Positions 7,461-13,387 of a DNA stretch of 13,387 nucleotides are shown here, in pieces; the stretch's first letter is position 1; every line of letters starts with the position of its first letter. The stretch is from positions 1-13,387 of the forward strand of contig SLOS01000320.1 in NCBI GenBank assembly GCA_007132365.1, given 5' to 3'. Below the pieces are notes generated by a model that made no database searches, was not told where the DNA came from, and saw only the letters and a list, made by a program, of their open reading frames with translations. The position numbers and the translations under genes are program-made. This DNA comes from Bacteroidales bacterium. Its GTDB lineage: Bacteria > Bacteroidota > Bacteroidia > Bacteroidales > PUMT01.

Positions 7461-7480
7461 ATTGTTAAATATTTCACAAT
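7461..7480. promoter_or_regulatory. Crp/Fnr-like dyad operator candidate
   Basis: ATTGTTAAATATTTCACAAT is a 20-bp dyad in which nine of ten base pairs are symmetric; only position 6 against 15 fails. Its core, TGTTA-N6-TCACA (7463-7478), matches nine of the ten specified bases of the Crp-type consensus TGTGA-N6-TCACA. The centre is 57 bp upstream of the plug ATG and 178 bp from the nqrA ATG. Bacteroidota do encode Crp/Fnr-family regulators. Which regulator would bind here is not known. Confidence 0.4.
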
Positions 7481-7527
7481 TACCGGGAAAAAAATCCGTT
7501 AACTAAGTATCAAAATAACAACAATAA

Positions 7528-8823
7528 ATGCAAAATGTTCGGGCTTTACCTGGGGTTTTTCACCTTTTTGCCGCCGTCATCCTGTCAGCCTTTCCGCCGG
7601 CATACGGAAACAGTTACACCTCATTGATATATGAGGATTATGTTTACAGGGATAACATAAAAACCGTCCGCATGCATGCAAAAGGATGGGAGATGTCTTA
7701 CCCTGTTATTGAACTTGGAAGCGATGATGCACTCGTATTCAGTTTTGACGATCTTGATGCAGACGTAAAGAACTATCAATACAGGATCATTCATTGCAAC
7801 GCGGACTGGACGCGGTCGTCTCTTTTTCCTTCCGATTATATGGACGGGTTTTACGAGAACCAGATTGACAATTACAGGTTCTCATTCAACACTTTTGTCC
7901 CCTATACGCATTACTCCCTGACAATTCCGAATTTTGATGTCAGCCCTAAACTCCCGGGAAATTATATACTCAAGGTCTACGAGGATTTTGATATGGAAAA
8001 CGTTGTTCTTACCAGGAGGTTTATGATAAGTGACCCGGTTGTACACATTCATGCCCGCGTCCACAGACCCCAGCTGACACAACATTACCACACCGGTCAA
8101 CAGCTGACATTCAACATACTGCATCCGGAGATTAACATCACCGATCCACATTCTGAACTTTTTGTAACGGTAATGCAGAACGGACGAACTGACAACAGCT
8201 TAATAGGAATAACCCCCATGTTTATAAGAGCCAGGGAAATAGTCTATGAACATGAGGAAAAGCTGGTCTTTCCGGCAGGTAATGAATTCAGGAATTTTGA
8301 CACCAAGAGTCTCCGTTATCAGACTGAGTTTATAAGGAATATTGAATTTTCCGGCGGAATTAACCATGTTGAGCTTCAGACTTCCCACTCCCGGCATTAT
8401 TCCAGGTATTTTTCACATCATGACATAAACGGCAGGTATCTTATCAGAAATGAGGAGGGGCGGGATCCTTCGATCGATGCGGACTACGTGATGGTCTGGT
8501 TCACCCTTCCCTGGGATGTGCCTTTTGACAACGGCAATGTATATCTCCTTGGAGAATTGAGCGACTGGAATTTTTATCACTGGAACATGATGGAATATAA
8601 TCATGACACCAGGGCATATGAACTCGGTATGCTTCTTAAACAGGGTTATTACAACTACCAGTTCGCCTTTCTTGAGGACGGGGCATCCACAGCAGATTTA
8701 ACCTTCTTTGAAGGCAACTTCTTTGAGACCGAAAACGACTATTTCATAAAGGTATACCACAGACCTCCGGGAAGCCGTTTCGACCGACTGGTGGGGACAT
8801 TGAGGGTTAATTCAAGAAACTGA
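7528..8823 (+). CDS. Type IX secretion plug-like protein (DUF5103)
   Basis: This 431-residue exported protein has a hydrophobic signal peptide (about 1-27, likely cleaved after AYG) and no lipobox. The body matches the DUF5103 family, one member of which in Flavobacterium is the 'Plug' that seals the SprA translocon of the type IX secretion system from the periplasmic side. Recognisable parts are the N-terminal IYEDYVYRDNIKTVRMH (34-50), a YRIIHCNADWTRSSL stretch (85-99), YSLTIPNFDV (129-138) and LTRRFMI (161-167). A C-terminal immunoglobulin/CBM48-like fold is suggested by VYLLGELSDWN (338-348) and GYYNYQF (373-379). It is rich in Tyr, Phe and His, as expected of a beta protein. It is divergent from nqrA and ends 5 bp from the HD gene, so it is probably monocistronic. 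Family assignment is firm; a plug role rather than another DUF5103 role is inferred. Confidence 0.85.
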   Translation: MQNVRALPGVFHLFAAVILSAFPPAYGNSYTSLIYEDYVYRDNIKTVRMHAKGWEMSYPVIELGSDDALVFSFDDLDADVKNYQYRIIHCNADWTRSSLFPSDYMDGFYENQIDNYRFSFNTFVPYTHYSLTIPNFDVSPKLPGNYILKVYEDFDMENVVLTRRFMISDPVVHIHARVHRPQLTQHYHTGQQLTFNILHPEINITDPHSELFVTVMQNGRTDNSLIGITPMFIRAREIVYEHEEKLVFPAGNEFRNFDTKSLRYQTEFIRNIEFSGGINHVELQTSHSRHYSRYFSHHDINGRYLIRNEEGRDPSIDADYVMVWFTLPWDVPFDNGNVYLLGELSDWNFYHWNMMEYNHDTRAYELGMLLKQGYYNYQFAFLEDGASTADLTFFEGNFFETENDYFIKVYHRPPGSRFDRLVGTLRVNSRN

Positions 8824-8828
8824 TATTA

Positions 8829-9383
8829 TTACAGCCCTATCTCATCACTTATCTCTTTCATGGCATTGACAGCCAGTTCGGCAAATTCGGGAAGGGATAT
8901 GCCAATCTTTTCGCATTCACGGATGTGATCACGACTGACCGAGGCGGCAAAAGCCTTTTCCTTCATCCTCTTTACCACCGATCTGGGTTTTACTGAAGCG
9001 ATCTTCCTGTCCGGGTAGACCAGGGCAGTGGCATAGACCAGGCCGGTAATGGTCTCCCCGGCAGCAAGGGCGTGCTGGAAAAGGGTGTTTCTCTCCTTAC
9101 CAGTAGCCTTTTCGTTGTGCATAGTAATAGCATCTATGATTTCCGGATCGAGGTTATAACCGTCAAGGATCGTTTCTGCCTGAAGTGCATGCTTTTTTGG
9201 GTCGGCATTGGTCACCTCCACATCAATATCATGCAATAATCCCGCCAGTCCCCATTTCTCCTCATCCTCTCCCAGTCTTCTGGCCAGGGCACGCAGCACC
9301 GCTTCTGAGGCAAGGCAATGGATGCGCATCTTCTCGTCTTTAACAAATTCCTTAAGTAGTTCCAGGGCTTTTTCTCTTTCCAT
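8829..9383 (-). CDS. HD-domain (HDIG-type) phosphohydrolase-like protein
   Basis: This 184-residue cytoplasmic protein belongs to the HD superfamily of metal-dependent phosphohydrolases. Visible metal-site residues are H22 (KMRIHCLASEA), the HD pair H51-D52 in GLLHDID, H65 and H89 (AITMHNE). The closing Asp seen in many HD proteins (in an A-x-D-E-L-like context) is not obvious: the corresponding stretch reads HALAAGETITGL (104-115). The substrate is unknown; relatives are annotated only as HDIG-domain or phosphohydrolase proteins. It lies 42 bp downstream of the pyrophosphatase on the same strand, so it may be co-transcribed, and it converges with the plug gene with 5 bp between stops. No promoter box was seen in its 42-bp leader, which is very AT-rich. 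Confidence 0.85.
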   Translation of the reverse strand: MEREKALELLKEFVKDEKMRIHCLASEAVLRALARRLGEDEEKWGLAGLLHDIDVEVTNADPKKHALQAETILDGYNLDPEIIDAITMHNEKATGKERNTLFQHALAAGETITGLVYATALVYPDRKIASVKPRSVVKRMKEKAFAASVSRDHIRECEKIGISLPEFAELAVNAMKEISDEIGL

Positions 9384-9425
9384 GATCAGAGTAATAAGTA
9401 AAAATTAAATAAAATGCATACCTTT

Positions 9426-10085
9426 TTAAAATCTTCTGATTTCCCATTTCCTGATCTCATTCTGCGCCACCTCCCCGTCCCCCATTGCTTTAAGCTCCTT
9501 CATCCCGGGTCCCTTGTATGACAAAAACCATTTTATCAGTATATCAACAAGGCTGGGATATTTTTCAAACAGATCCTCGTAATTGAGCGCACTTATAACC
9601 CTCAGCCGTTCGCTTGCCGGTATGGCTATTATCTTGGGATCGGTAAGGCGGTTGCCATACCCTGAATCATCCTCAAAATAGAGAACCAGCAGGGGAATGA
9701 CCTCAAGCACCGTTCCCGTTGGAAGGCTTTCTGAAATCACGAGTATGTCAACCGGATCACCGTCCCCCCCCATCACCGGATCAATGAATGTTCCAGGCAC
9801 AAAGCCGTAATTAGCCGGATAAGGGAGAAAATCCACAACCTGGTCCTTACCATTAACCTGCTCAACCAAAAACATCCTTTTCTCCTCATTATATGAAATC
9901 TTACGATTGGTGCCGGCAGGTATTTCAATAACTGCATTAACATAATTCATTGTAAATGTCGGGATAGCATTAAAGTTTCGCATTTGTTTATTGCTGCATC
10001 CCGTAAGTGGGGTGAAGGAAGAAATGAAGACCGTAAGTATCAAAAATTGAAGCAGGATTTTCGGAGACGGTAAAATTTTCCACAT
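9426..10085 (-). CDS. ppa: Family I inorganic pyrophosphatase, predicted lipoprotein
   Basis: Family I pyrophosphatase hydrolyses PPi to phosphate with Mg2+. The catalytic core is clear: EIPAGTNRK (54-62), YPANYGFVPGT (89-99), the metal cluster GGDGDPVD with D108, D110 and D113, further acids D139/D140 and D149 with K151, and the late Y190-K191. Two positions differ from the E. coli pattern. The Glu two residues after the first Lys is S64, and the Arg of the VDRF motif is Q76. Unlike ordinary cytosolic enzymes, the 219-residue protein starts with a hydrophobic segment ending in a lipobox-like LTGC, with C30 as lipidation site, so it is probably an envelope lipoprotein. A later Met (M35) would remove the leader, but the leader is too signal-like to be chance. 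A role outside the cytoplasm is unproven. Confidence 0.9.
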   Translation of the reverse strand: MWKILPSPKILLQFLILTVFISSFTPLTGCSNKQMRNFNAIPTFTMNYVNAVIEIPAGTNRKISYNEEKRMFLVEQVNGKDQVVDFLPYPANYGFVPGTFIDPVMGGDGDPVDILVISESLPTGTVLEVIPLLVLYFEDDSGYGNRLTDPKIIAIPASERLRVISALNYEDLFEKYPSLVDILIKWFLSYKGPGMKELKAMGDGEVAQNEIRKWEIRRF

Positions 10086-10113
10086 ATCGTAAACAGATTA
10101 CATTGCCGGTATG

Positions 10114-10129
10114 CAAAAATACAAAATTA
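10114..10129 (-). promoter_or_regulatory. Candidate -7 promoter elements for the pyrophosphatase gene
   Basis: Two adjacent exact TAnnTTTG matches on the minus strand, TAATTTTG (10122-10129) and TATTTTTG (10114-10121), lie 28-44 bp upstream of the ATG. This is a spacing like that of the nqrA candidate. No TTTG or TTG was found at the expected -33 distance, so support is partial. They would drive the pyrophosphatase and probably the HD gene. Confidence 0.35.
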
Positions 10130-10148
10130 GTCCGGAACCGTAACCACA

Positions 10149-10191
10149 TAATCCGTTAGAGGCTGATACCCTATCCAGTATCTCCGGATTA
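10149..10191. repeat. Nested inverted repeat between the ALDH7 and pyrophosphatase genes
   Basis: The outer arms TAATCCG (10149-10155) and CGGATTA (10185-10191) enclose inner arms GATAC (10165-10169) and GTATC (10178-10182). The structure lies just after the ALDH7 stop. It could fold as an interrupted hairpin in the 3' end of the pruA-ALDH7 transcript. No U-tract follows it on the minus strand, so it is not a standard intrinsic terminator. It may be a weak terminator, an RNA-stability element or chance. Confidence 0.3.
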
Positions 10192-10204
10192 CCAGAAAAA
10201 TACC

Positions 10205-11740
10205 TCAAAATTCAAACTTGATTCCCTGGGCAAGGGGTAGATCAAGCCCGTAGTTGATCGTATTGGTCTGCCGGCGCATGTATTGCTTCCATGCATCGGA
10301 ACCCGATTCCCTGCCTCCCCCCGTATCCTTCTCGCCACCAAAAGCACCGCCTATCTCTGCCCCTGAAGTCCCGATATTTATATTGGCAATACCACAGTCC
10401 GAGCCGGCTTCAGATAAAAACAGTTCAGCCTCCCGCAGGTTTTCCGTAAAGATAGCTGAAGAGAGTCCCTGTGGCACATCATTATTGATGGCAATGGCCT
10501 CCTCAATGGTCCTGTACTTAATCAGGTATAATAGAGGGGCAAAGGTTTCTTCCTGCACTGTACCGTAATGATTCCGGGCTTCCACCAGGGCAGGAACAAC
10601 ATAATTGGAGAATGCAGGTTCACCAGGTTTGTACAGATCTCCTCCAAAGATCAATTTACCACCCTCCTGCTTTACTTTTCCAACAGCAGCAAGAAATGCC
10701 TGAACGGCATCTCCGCTTATCAGCGGTCCCACAAGGGTTTCTTTATCCAGGGGATGGCCTATCCTGGCAGCTACACTTTCATAGGCTGTCAAAAGACTTT
10801 TCCTGACAGTCTCATAAACACTTTCGTGGATGATCACCCTCCTTGTTGTGGTGCATCTCTGCCCTGCTGTCCCCACTGCCCCGAACACCACAGATTTTAT
10901 TGCCATCTCCATATTGGCACCCGGTGTGATTATCACCGCGTTGTTCCCGCCCAGTTCCTGGATGACCTTGCCCAGCCGCCCGCCGATTATTGCACCCAGT
11001 TTCTTCCCGACCGCCGTTGAACCGGTAATCGAAAAAAGAGGGATCCTTTTGTCCGCTGCAAAACTGTCACCCAGAACCGAAGACCGGGCAACGATCATGT
11101 TGAAGACACCTTCGGGCACATCGTTTTTCCTGAGAATATCTGAGATGATGTTCTGAACGGCAATGGCACAAAGCGGGGTTTGTGAGCTGGGTTTCCAGAT
11201 CACCACATCGCCGCAGACGGCAGCCAGCATGGCATTCCACGCCCATACAGCCACCGGGAAATTGAACGAGGTGATCAGCCCCACTATTCCGAGAGGATGA
11301 TACTGGTCGTATAAGCGATGTTTCTTCCTCTCGGAATGCATGGTAAAACCACTGAGAAGGCGGCACTGGCCAACTGCAAAATCGCAGATGTCAATCATCT
11401 CCTGGACCTCACCAAGCCCCTCTTCATATATTTTACCCATTTCCAGGGAAACCAGGCGACCCAGGTCCTCCTTCCTTTCACGAAGAGCATTGCCGATCTG
11501 CCTGACCACCTCACCCCGCCGGGGTGCAGGTATCTCACGCCAGATACTGAATGCCTGTTCCGCTTTTTCGACAACCGATTCATAATCATCCCTGCCGGCT
11601 GTGGCAACATTTGCTATTGCCCCGTTGTCTGAGGGTGAGTATGATGTAACTTCGGTCCCTGATGTCCTGATCCAGTCCACGCCGGTGCAGGCGCCGTGAT
11701 TCAGTTTTTTAATGTTCAGTCTTGACAATAACTGATCCAT
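10205..11740 (-). CDS. ALDH7-family semialdehyde dehydrogenase (piperidine-6-carboxylate / alpha-aminoadipic semialdehyde type)
   Basis: This 511-residue NAD(P)+-dependent aldehyde dehydrogenase closely resembles antiquitin (ALDH7A1), which oxidises alpha-aminoadipic semialdehyde, in equilibrium with piperidine-6-carboxylate, to 2-aminoadipate in lysine breakdown. Visible features are SFNFP with N160, WKPS with K183, TGSTAVG (239-245), the general base E262 in QELGGNN, and the catalytic C296 in GTAGQRCTTTRR. The C-terminus carries the antiquitin-like segment GGAFGGEKDTGGGRESGSDAWKQYMRR in pieces from about 453 onward. R295 beside the nucleophile and E114 (EVQE) correspond to residues linked to aminoadipate-semialdehyde specificity in ALDH7. 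The gene follows pruA by 15 bp on the same strand, so the two form an operon. Bacterial equivalents are called amaB or pcd. The family is certain, the exact substrate likely. Confidence 0.93.
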   Translation of the reverse strand: MDQLLSRLNIKKLNHGACTGVDWIRTSGTEVTSYSPSDNGAIANVATAGRDDYESVVEKAEQAFSIWREIPAPRRGEVVRQIGNALRERKEDLGRLVSLEMGKIYEEGLGEVQEMIDICDFAVGQCRLLSGFTMHSERKKHRLYDQYHPLGIVGLITSFNFPVAVWAWNAMLAAVCGDVVIWKPSSQTPLCAIAVQNIISDILRKNDVPEGVFNMIVARSSVLGDSFAADKRIPLFSITGSTAVGKKLGAIIGGRLGKVIQELGGNNAVIITPGANMEMAIKSVVFGAVGTAGQRCTTTRRVIIHESVYETVRKSLLTAYESVAARIGHPLDKETLVGPLISGDAVQAFLAAVGKVKQEGGKLIFGGDLYKPGEPAFSNYVVPALVEARNHYGTVQEETFAPLLYLIKYRTIEEAIAINNDVPQGLSSAIFTENLREAELFLSEAGSDCGIANINIGTSGAEIGGAFGGEKDTGGGRESGSDAWKQYMRRQTNTINYGLDLPLAQGIKFEF

Positions 11741-11755
11741 AGGAAGATGTATTGG

Positions 11756-13384
11756 TTACAATGTCATATAAGGATATCTGTAATCTGCCGGGGTGATGAA
11801 ATTCTCCTTGATGGACCGGGGACTTATCCATCTGATAAGGTTGAATTCGTCACCGGCCTTGTCATTGGTGCCTGAGGCCCGGGAACCGCCAAACGGCTGA
11901 AGTCCCACGATAGCGCCCGTGGGCTTGTCGTTAATGTAGAAGTTTCCTGCAGCATATCTCAGTCTTTCACCTATGTAAGAGGCGGCTATCCTGTCATGTG
12001 CGAACACGGCACCCGTCAGGCCGAAAGGAGAGGTGGTGTCACACAGGTCTATAGCCTCTTCAAGTTTGTTATCTTGATAAACAAATACTGTAAGCACAGG
12101 CCCGAAAATCTCCTCCTCCATCAGCCTGTTTCTGGGGTTTGTGGTTTCAACAATAGTCGGGCGGACAAAATAACCGGTACTGTCATCACATTCACCTCCT
12201 GCAAGGATGGTCGTCTCATCTGACTTCCGGGCAAATTCAATATATGAGGCGATATTGTCGAACGACTTCCTGTCTATAACGGCATTCATGAAATTCTGAT
12301 GGTCCATAACATCTCCCATCCTGATATCGCCGGCCATATCAACCAGAAGCTCTTTTAACCGGGGCCACAATGACCCTGGCACATACATCCTCGATGCGGC
12401 GCTGCATTTTTGTCCCTGATACTCGAACGCTCCCTTTATGGTATTGACAGCGACATCCTGAACCACTGCCGAAGGATGAACAAAAATAAAATCCTTGCCC
12501 CCGGTCTCCCCTACAAGCCTGGGATATGATTTGTAACCGGTGAGGTTTTCGCTTACCTGCCTCCACAAATGGTTGAAAGTGGCATTGGAACCCGTAAAAT
12601 GTATCCCGGCCAGATGACGGGAAGAAAGGGTATTTTTACCTATGACACTGCCATCTGCCGGCAGAAAATTGATTACCCCGTCGGGCAGTCCGGCATCCAT
12701 GAACATCCGCATCAGATGGTAATTGGAAAGAATTGCCGTAGTGGCGGGTTTCCAAAGGGTGGTGTTGCCCATCATCACCGGTGCCATGTTAAGGTTGGAG
12801 GCGATGGCGGTAAAGTTAAAGGGGCTGATTGCCATTATAAAACCTTCCAGGGCCCTGTAATCCATCCTGTTAAGCTGGTTAAACGGTGAGCTTGGCTGGT
12901 TCTCGTATATGCGCCCGGCATAATAAACGTTGAATGTCAGAAAATCTATTGTCTCGCAGGCAGCTTCAATCTCGGCCTGGTAGATGTTCTTGCTCTGTCC
13001 CAGCATTGTGGCCGCCACGATAATGTGCCGGCACTTCATGGCAATCATATCAGCAATCTTCAGCAATATTGAAGCCCTGATTGACCAGGAGAGATTGGAC
13101 CAGGTCTTATGGGCCTCGAGGGCAGCATCGATGGCCATCTTAATCTCTTTCTCCCCCGCTTTATGGTAGGTTGCCAGGACATGGGAATGGTTATGCGGCA
13201 TAACCACAGTCCCCGTATTTCCCGTTCTGACCTCCTTCCCGCCTATTATCAGGGGAATCTCGATTTCCGTCCCTGCCTGGCGGCGCAATTCATCATCAAG
13301 TTTTATCCTCTCCGGGGAATCCGGTAAATAGTCACGTACGACCTCATTCAATGGTCGCGGAAAATTGAAGAGAGCGTTATTCAT
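11756..13384 (-). CDS. pruA: L-glutamate gamma-semialdehyde (1-pyrroline-5-carboxylate) dehydrogenase
   Basis: This stand-alone ALDH4-type enzyme oxidises glutamate gamma-semialdehyde, the open form of P5C, to glutamate with NAD+: the second step of proline breakdown, also fed by ornithine. The 542-residue length and the extended N-terminus (NFPRPLNEVVRDYLPDSPER) fit the eukaryote-like ALDH4 group found in Bacteroidota rather than bifunctional PutA. Active-site features are ISPFNF with N190, WKP with K212, FTGS (263-266), GETGGKDF with E293, and YQGQKCSAASR with nucleophile C327. The C-terminal LQPFGGSRASGTNDKAG is typical. The ATG lies 3 bases from the right edge, so the promoter is outside the window. 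No proline dehydrogenase gene is seen here. Confidence 0.96.
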   Translation of the reverse strand: MNNALFNFPRPLNEVVRDYLPDSPERIKLDDELRRQAGTEIEIPLIIGGKEVRTGNTGTVVMPHNHSHVLATYHKAGEKEIKMAIDAALEAHKTWSNLSWSIRASILLKIADMIAMKCRHIIVAATMLGQSKNIYQAEIEAACETIDFLTFNVYYAGRIYENQPSSPFNQLNRMDYRALEGFIMAISPFNFTAIASNLNMAPVMMGNTTLWKPATTAILSNYHLMRMFMDAGLPDGVINFLPADGSVIGKNTLSSRHLAGIHFTGSNATFNHLWRQVSENLTGYKSYPRLVGETGGKDFIFVHPSAVVQDVAVNTIKGAFEYQGQKCSAASRMYVPGSLWPRLKELLVDMAGDIRMGDVMDHQNFMNAVIDRKSFDNIASYIEFARKSDETTILAGGECDDSTGYFVRPTIVETTNPRNRLMEEEIFGPVLTVFVYQDNKLEEAIDLCDTTSPFGLTGAVFAHDRIAASYIGERLRYAAGNFYINDKPTGAIVGLQPFGGSRASGTNDKAGDEFNLIRWISPRSIKENFITPADYRYPYMTL

Positions 13385-13387
13385 AAC

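Larger units (their letters stand above)
7293..7527. promoter_or_regulatory. Divergent intergenic region between nqrA and the T9SS plug gene
   Basis: This is a 235-bp, strongly AT-rich spacer between two divergent starts, with no ORF of note, so it must hold the nqr operon promoter and a promoter for the plug gene. Visible elements are a TAAATTTG box for nqrA (7323-7330), a palindrome (7420-7434), and a 20-bp dyad (7461-7480) 47 bp before the plug ATG. No clean TAnnTTTG box was found on the + strand. The nearest is TAATTTCG at 7385-7392, with one mismatch and about 135 bp from the plug start. Confidence 0.6.

Noticed and set aside
8829..10085. Functional pairing of the HD hydrolase with the pyrophosphatase through released PPi
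   Set aside because: The pyrophosphatase is predicted to be exported while the HD protein is cytoplasmic, so shared metabolism is not supported by sequence.
1..13387. CRISPR array, tRNA/rRNA genes, IS elements, phage or defence genes
   Set aside because: No regularly spaced repeats, no cloverleaf or rRNA-like stretch, and no transposase, integrase or nuclease ORF was recognised; nearly all DNA is accounted for by core metabolic genes.

Overview
This window comes from a member of the Bacteroidota, most likely Bacteroidales or a relative. The evidence is a type IX secretion 'plug' (DUF5103) gene, starts without Shine-Dalgarno sequences, TAnnTTTG-type candidate -7 elements, and a complete Na+-NQR operon with its ApbE flavin transferase. 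Assignment below the phylum is inference.

Layout, left to right. Positions 1-199 hold no gene I can support, but contain two inverted repeats upstream of a small + strand gene (200-412) that looks like the Na+-NQR maturation factor NqrM. Converging on it is a compact minus-strand operon, read right to left as nqrA-nqrB-nqrC-nqrD-nqrE-nqrF-apbE (7292 down to 428). Its genes overlap by 4 or 8 bp or lie 12-41 bp apart. A 235-bp intergenic region (7293-7527) separates nqrA from a divergent + strand gene for a T9SS plug-like protein (7528-8823). It holds a candidate nqrA promoter and two dyads, one resembling a Crp/Fnr-type site. The plug gene converges, with 5 bp between stops, on a second minus-strand series: an HD-domain hydrolase, a predicted lipoprotein inorganic pyrophosphatase, an ALDH7-family semialdehyde dehydrogenase and, first in transcription order, the P5C dehydrogenase pruA at the right edge.

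Function. NqrA-F form the membrane sodium pump that oxidises NADH, reduces quinone and exports Na+. ApbE attaches FMN covalently to NqrB (T216 here) and NqrC (T215 here). NqrM is known to be needed for maturation of the complex, so the window carries the pump plus two dedicated assembly factors. The pruA-ALDH7 pair points to oxidation of the semialdehydes from proline/ornithine and lysine breakdown to glutamate and 2-aminoadipate, giving NAD(P)H that could feed NQR.

No rRNA, tRNA, CRISPR array, IS element or phage gene was recognised. The region reads as conserved core metabolism. The most notable items are the convergent nqrM, the dyads in the nqrA/plug intergenic region, and the exported pyrophosphatase with changed substrate-site residues.
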